A stretch of DNA of 64,000 nucleotides from Roridomyces roridus (Eukaryota > Basidiomycota > Agaricomycetes > Agaricales > Mycenaceae): assembly GCA_029378245.1 (NCBI GenBank), contig JARKIF010000048.1, positions 248,001 through 312,000 of the forward strand, in the 5' to 3' direction. Every line of letters starts with the position of its first letter. Positions within the stretch are counted from its first letter, which is position 1. Both the position numbers and the translations under genes were made by a program. The notes under the pieces are model-generated. The model worked only from the letters and a program-made list of their open reading frames with translations. It made no database searches and was not told the DNA's origin. This document shows positions 58,614-64,000 of this stretch, in pieces.

Positions 58614-60824
58614 ATGGAGCCTATCTTTCGTGGAGTCGTGTACCTCCTCGATGTCGGCGACAAGGCAGAGCCTACGGGGTATCATACGTTACGGCGCCTT
58701 CTAGACGAGCACGGAGCCAAAGAGACCCAATCCTTCTCCTTCAAGGCTCCGGCGACGCACATAATCACGACCAGCGACCGCTACATGCGAGAGACCTGTC
58801 AGGGCAACGGCGTTATCGTGACTGTGAGTGGACTTGTCTCGCTGTCGCGATCCCTGTCTGATTCGTATACAGACGGAGTGGGTGTACAGTTCTGTAAAAA
58901 CGGGTGCCCAAAGACCGTGAGTACCCCGGCTCGTCGAAAGGGCCATTCATGAATTCGGCTTCAGCACCCAGTATTACTCCGCCGATCCGGCTCTCTTCCT
59001 CTCGTCCTTCGTTCTCTCGACGCGTGAGGTGCGTGGCATGCCATTTTTCGGAGTGCAAGTCTGATACTGTTCTAGATTGCGTCCTCGTGCATGCCTCGCG
59101 AGCGTAACCAGGTCATCGAATACGGCGGGGAGTGGCTCGACGCTCCGGCTGACCACACCACGCATATCATCAGCAACAAAACCGATTCAGTTCCTGGACC
59201 CGTCATCGTCTCGATCAAGTCGCTTCGCGCATCACTCGCTAGCAAGGGTCGTCTCCCGCACCCGTCTGACTGCGTCGTCGACGGCCAAAATGTCTCGGCC
59301 GCTCATTTCTATTGCCACGGCCTCCTTGCTCAAAACCCAGCGCCCATCGTTGTAACCCCTACACCACCTAACCGCCGTCTTTGCCTTCCTGACTTTCCTT
59401 GCGAGATCGTCATGGATATCTTCCTAGCATACCAAACGGAGGCTCTCGCCACACGGCCGGTGCCGCACCTGGATTTATCGGAGATGGCGGGACGCCTGGG
59501 TATCAAGGTGCCGTACAGGCCGCGCCCGCCGCGCTTTCACTACATGCGGGCCATCTTGCTCCTGACTCACGTCTGTGGGCGCTGGCGGTCCATTGCTCAC
59601 TACACCGCCGATCTCTGGACCGACATCCAATACCACTTCCACTGCGAAGATACTCGTCAACGCCGCCTCAATCTCGTCGCGTTGTGGATGGAACGCAGTT
59701 CCTCCCGCGAAGTGTCACTCAAAATCCAAAGCTGCATCCCAGGTGCCCGGAACCCGGTCGTCGACTTCATTACAGCCAACGCCGCACGGATACGCTCCCT
59801 CCATCTCAAACTCCCCGAACCACACTTCCAGCACCTCCTCCAAACTCCGCCGGGGTCGTTCACCGCGTTGGGGTTTCTTAAACTCGAGGTTATGCACAAG
59901 TCCGCTACCGTGTTCAAATCGTCCTCCGGTCTCTCGCGCGACCTCTATTTTGCGGAGCGTAATTTTGCTGACGGTGGACCTGACGAACCCCGCGTCCTCT
60001 GGGACTCCGTCACCACTCCGTTCACTGCATTCCAGCGCGCTCCGCGCCTTCGCTCATTCGTCCTTGATGCCTGGGCCGTCTTCAATAAGCGGTGCATGTT
60101 CGACATTGTCCCGTGGTCCAACCTCACGGAAGTTGACTTCCAATTTGTCACGCTGGGTGCACAGGATATCGGGGACCTGCTTCCCCGGCTCACGAGGGCG
60201 CGGAAAGTCGAGCTGCAGATGGACGGGCGGCAGGGAAAGTTCATGCCTGCTGTTCCTCGTAAAATCACGCTCCCCATCGTCTCGCTAAAGTGGGACTCGA
60301 GTAATCAGGTCGACTACTCGTCGGTCTTTACTCATCTCGTTCTCCCCAACCTCAAATCCCTTGATATGTGGAACAGCACCGGTTGCCAAGGTCTATACGA
60401 TCTCTGGGTGCAGTCCGGGTGCAAACTCGAGACATTATCCGTGCACGAATCGTACGTGGGCTATCCCGGCTTTTCCCAGTGCCTCGCCGTGGTCCCGTCC
60501 CTCACTTCGCTCACGTTGTACCATGGGGACTTGATCACCGACGAACTTCTCGAATCCCTGGCTTACAATTCCTCGACGCAGTTCATACTCCCGAATCTCA
60601 AAATCCTCAAGTTGGAGTGGGTCCAGGACCAACCGATGTATTCGGAGCAGGTGATGATGAAGATGGTCGAGTCGCGCTGGAAGAAGACGCCGTTGCGGAA
60701 GGTTCTTATCACCCCTTCGTGGAAGCTCGGGACTACTGCTGCAGATGTAGCGGAGCATGATAGGATTATTCAGCGTGCGAAGCGGCTCGTGAAGGCTGGG
60801 TTGAAGTTTAACTATGGGAAATAA
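58614..60824 (+). CDS. BRCT-BRCT-F-box-LRR-like fusion protein
   Basis: Four exons (58614-58823, 58873-58916, 58965-59028, 59076-60824) splice in phase to 688 residues. The N-terminal part reads as a BRCT domain: IFRGVVYLLDV, ATHIITTSDRYM, then VIVTTEWVYSSVKTG with the conserved Trp. A second BRCT-like unit follows: PALFLSSFVLSTREIASS, VIEYGGEWLDAPADHTTHII. At about residue 210 the chain switches to an F-box (LCLPDFPCEIVMDIFLAYQ ... LTHVCGRWRSIAHYTADLWT) and then leucine-rich segments (ARIRSLHLKLPE, LPNLKSLDMWN, VPSLTSLTLYHGD, LPNLKILKLEW). BRCT domains bind phosphoproteins or DNA ends; F-box proteins target substrates to SCF ligase. The combined architecture would fit a nuclear ubiquitin-ligase adaptor, an inference. 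One continuous in-phase model argues against chance joining of two genes. Confidence 0.85.
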
Positions 60825-62020
60825 GTAGGCTGTCTTCTTGTTTATCGTCGACGACGAATATATATTTCTTGGTGCCTTGACTTGATGATACGGTGTACGA
60901 GAACATTCCGGACGTCCAACAGCATGTACCGCCCAATGTCAAGCCCAAGTCAAGCCACTTCTGATTCATGAATTTGTTTCCCTCTGGCGAGTGGTATGTT
61001 GAATATCATCTATTCGGTTTTTATGATCTACATATCCCACCTGAGAACTTGTCAAATGCGCGCATGCGGGATGGTCGTGCAGACGAGATATGTGTTCAAG
61101 CTACTAGTTCACATGTCCGTTCCTTTCTATTTCCAGGCTAGACAGATCAAATGTTCGACTACAGCAACGGTGAGATAACCATGGACCGGGGGTGCGAGGA
61201 GAGGTATAAAAAGAGGAGCGTGTGGCGTAGTTTAATTCCCTTCTCCCGAGAAGACAGCCATGGCAAAAATGTGCGTATACTTTCCGATGCTCGTGGGCTT
61301 CGTCTCACCACATTACCCAGTTATGGGCGATATACTGTAAAATAATTACTACGATTACATCCCTTTCAGAGTGCAGGCTCTGGGTCGCATTTCAATTGTA
61401 ATTCGGTGTTTGGATCCCATCTTGGGGGGTCGCGTCTTGGATAACATCTGCAGGATATTCACTCCTTTTCAAAAAGAGTCTTCGTGATTCTGCCGATGTG
61501 CCGATAATGTTGGCAGTGATGCGATACTGATAGGCTAAGTATTCCGAACTTGTTGGAATGCTTACTTTCTCTGTCTTGCACCTAATGCCCAACCACTTTG
61601 GAAGTTGATATGATGCTTCCCTGAGTCTTTTAAGAAAATTCATACGAGGCAGAGCATCAAATCTGGCAGTGCAAGCCAACTGAATATTTTGATCTGCCAT
61701 TTATCTTTTGAACCGAACCTCTGCACCATCACATCTGCCGATACTCAATCAATCGGCATTCTAGCTAACGGCACTACACCACACCATGGAGGTTGAAATC
61801 CGGGGAGTTGTTGGAACCAAGTTGAAACCGTAAGAAATGTTGTACTCCAAACGTCGACCAACCTGGAGTTGTGCTCGAAACCCGGGTTACCATATGCACA
61901 TGCCATCCAAATGAGTCCCAATAATTTTTTTACAGTATATGTGCCATACCCAGTGCTTTTCTTCACGGTAATGTCTTCCAGGTCATGAACGACGGGGGAA
62001 GAATCTAAACTCGTCTTCAG
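60825..62020. other. No confident gene; TATA box and short frames
   Basis: A strong TATA motif (GGTATAAAAAGAGG, 61202-61215) lies 55 bases before an ATG at 61259 (MAK, then a GTGCGT donor). The exon that could follow CAG near 61370 is short (VQALGRISIVIRCLDPILGG) and of unknown value. On the minus strand, 61700-61392 encodes MADQNIQLACTARFDALPRM and on for 102 residues, protein-like but without domain. Both are possible fragments. Confidence 0.4.
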
Positions 62021-64000
62021 GCGCCAGAATTCGATCCCATTCAAACCCACATGCTGATCTCCCGGCTGGAATGCAAATGCTGGCTCAGCTGATCATTTCG
62101 GGTAATATCATCAAGCAAACTGCGCTGGTGGATTCGGAAGTCACGACGGAGGGCGCGAGCTGGAAGTTGAAATTTGATTGCGCAATGTAGGTCCGCATTC
62201 CTGGTCCTTCGCGCCACTCATCCTCTGCATCAGCCCTCCGAATGCAACCACGTTTTGTATCGGCATTTTGCGGAAAACACAGCATGGAGTTCGACTTTTG
62301 GGTTCCGTACAACTGGGGCAGGATGATGCTGTTACTTATGGCGAAAGACGCAAGCGTGAGTTTCATTCGTCTTTTGCCCGTAAATATTAGTCTCAATCCA
62401 TCATTCCAGCGATCAACCTGCCCTTGGTCAAAGTCAACCTGGATGGACCGTTGTTGGATTCAACCATGGCTTTCTCGATAACCGATAAACCCGCACAAGA
62501 TCTCAGCAGTGATATAGTGTACAATCCATGTGGGATTTTTCAACTGGTTCCAGGATACAACTCACATGCTTTCAGTTGGCTTGCAAAACCCGGGAATCAT
62601 GGCAATGCATGTGGAGCGAATGTATCGGCAGAGCAGCGACAACACGCAGCTCGTTCTTCAAGAGCTCTCGGCCATGCATGGAAGGATCTTGCTCTACCTC
62701 CCTGAAAGAGATGATATGAGAGGAAAGCTCCTGAACAACGTCGCCATCATCTATGCCCAGCAATGGGATTTATTCCATGTCCCAGCGGCTCTGGACGGAG
62801 CAGTCTTGGCATACGAAGATGCCGTTCGAGAAGAACACCCATACAAGCCACAATGGCTCCCCAAACTAGGAACCTCTCTCATCGAGCGCTTCGAGAATTT
62901 CGGGTCGCGCCCAGACCTGGATAGATCCATTGCCATCAGGGAAGGAGCTCTTCAACTCACTCCCGAGTATGGCTCGGATAGGGCAAGCGCATTGAATGAC
63001 CTTGGAAATTCTTTCAGCCGACGGTTTGAACTGCTTGGTGACCTACATGACTTGGAAAAAGCAGTTCAACTGCGGGAGGAAGCTGTTGCACTTGCTGAAG
63101 ATGGTGATCCAGGGAAACCAGGCTGGCTTAGCACACTGGGATCAGCCCTGCTCAATCGATATGACCAATTTGGCAAAGTGGAGGATTTGAACAGATGTAT
63201 CTCTGTGTCAGAAGATGCAGTTCGCTGGACTCCGGATGGGGACATTGACAAGCCAGGCTGGCTGGACAATCTCGGGAGTGCTCTCAGGACACGATTTGGG
63301 CACTTCGGGGACATTGACGATCTCAACAAGTCAATCAAATTGAAGCAGGAAGCAGTTCGACTAACTGCCCAAGGAAATCCAGCCAGACCAGGATGGTTAA
63401 GCAGTCTGGGAAGTTCATTCTTGGACCGATTCCAGCGCACACACAATTTTGATGATCTGCACAAGGCCGTTGCGCTGGCAGAAGAGGCTGTAGCTTCAAC
63501 ACCTGATGGCCATCCCAATAAACTCCGCTGGCTCTCAACTTTGGGCGGTATACTCGGCGCTCGATATGATATCCTCGGTGACTGGGATGATTTGAAGCGA
63601 ACAATCCTTGTCAGGGAACAAGCCTTGGACCTCACTCCCAAAGATCATCCTCAAAGAGGTAGCATGTTGATCAGCCTTTCAGGGGCGCTTCTGACCCGCT
63701 ACACCGCTGCTCCGGATGCCTTCAACTTGGATAACTGCATAGATTATGCAGAGGAGTCAATTGTGTTGACCCCAGATGGACACCCTATGAAGTCACAGGC
63801 ACTGTTCCATGCCGCACGAGCCTGCTTTGGCCGAATAATGCAACTCAATCAGTCTGGACAGATGATAGAGTCATTGATGGTCTCTGGTGTAACACAACTC
63901 AGTTTGGGCAAATCCCTTGAGCCAGACGAGCACCTTCCTTTCAAACTTTTAGAAGGAATGCCTGTGATTCAGAAAGCCATTGATTACTTTGCTGCCGCAG
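62021..64000 (+). CDS. C2-domain/TPR protein of the CHAT-associated type, cut by the window edge
   Basis: Exons 62021-62186, 62234-62355, 62410-62529 and 62576 onward splice in phase. The first three form a C2 domain: ADLPAGMQMLAQLIISGNII, GASWKLKFDCAI, GVRLLGSVQLGQDDAVTYG, VNLDGPLLDSTMAFSI. The long last exon has TPR-like units of about 50 residues, for example PGWLSTLGSALLNRYDQFGK, PGWLDNLGSALRTRFGHFGD and PGWLSSLGSSFLDRF. This repeat type precedes a C-terminal CHAT (caspase-like) protease domain in many agaricomycete proteins; the CHAT part, if present, lies beyond base 64000. The first exon or exons with the ATG were not resolved. The C2 part may direct membrane binding. The last exon runs open to the edge, so the gene looks alive. 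Confidence 0.8.

Overview
The window looks like nuclear DNA of a mushroom-forming basidiomycete (Agaricomycetes). Genes are split by many 44-65 nt introns with GTRNGT or occasional GC donors and YAG acceptors. The protein set is typical of that class: F-box proteins with the LPQELIDLI-type start, ankyrin/MYND proteins, a fungal-rhodopsin-like membrane protein, a CYP63-like P450, an NB-ARC/TPR NLR and a C2/TPR protein of the CHAT-associated kind. No ribosomal RNA, convincing intact tRNA or CRISPR array was seen.

Layout. 0-5 kb: a perfect hairpin, a dispersed repeat, then a seven-exon gene for a protein with four C-x2-C...W-x2-H-x3-C modules (2.2-5.1 kb). 6.5-14 kb: a graveyard of decaying genes (F-box/LRR with a frameshift, a relic of an FAD-linked oxidase, an ankyrin/MYND gene with a stop inside the zinc finger, a membrane-protein exon). 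14.5-16.2 kb: a 57-bp minisatellite and a GATTC-rich MITE. 16.5-19.5 kb: an intact NLR (NB-ARC plus eight or more 42-residue TPRs). 20.9-28.4 kb: a hAT-type MITE and a 6.6-kb LTR element that carries a broken gag but no recognisable pol, and is filled with satellite-like DNA. 30.3-31.0 kb: a small conserved-looking gene. 31.7-33.8 kb: two more MITEs. 34.8-42.05 kb: a full-length LINE bounded by a 13-bp target duplication. 43.4-49.4 kb: a rhodopsin-like membrane protein, an intact FAD-linked oxidase (the relative of the 9.9-kb relic) and a secreted DUF3472-like protein. 50.8-52.5 kb: two weakly supported genes. 53.1-55.9 kb: a P450 with about 17 introns and three micro-exons. 56.2-58.3 kb: another copy of the dispersed repeat. 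58.6-60.8 kb: a BRCT-BRCT-F-box fusion. 62.0 kb to the edge: a C2/TPR protein cut by the window end.

How the genes might work together. The NLR and the C2/TPR protein both belong to repeat-rich families linked to fungal non-self recognition, and the BRCT/F-box and F-box/LRR genes to ubiquitin ligase adaptors. The FAD oxidase, P450 and secreted protein are neighbours, but no core biosynthetic enzyme (polyketide synthase, terpene cyclase, NRPS) lies between them, so a metabolic cluster is only a weak inference. About a third of the window is recognisable mobile DNA. The most novel-looking items are the four-module zinc protein, the BRCT-F-box fusion, the gag-only LTR element with duplicated captured sequence, and the set of four MITE families with readable target duplications. 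Gene models were built by hand from splice signals and reading-frame continuity, with no database search.
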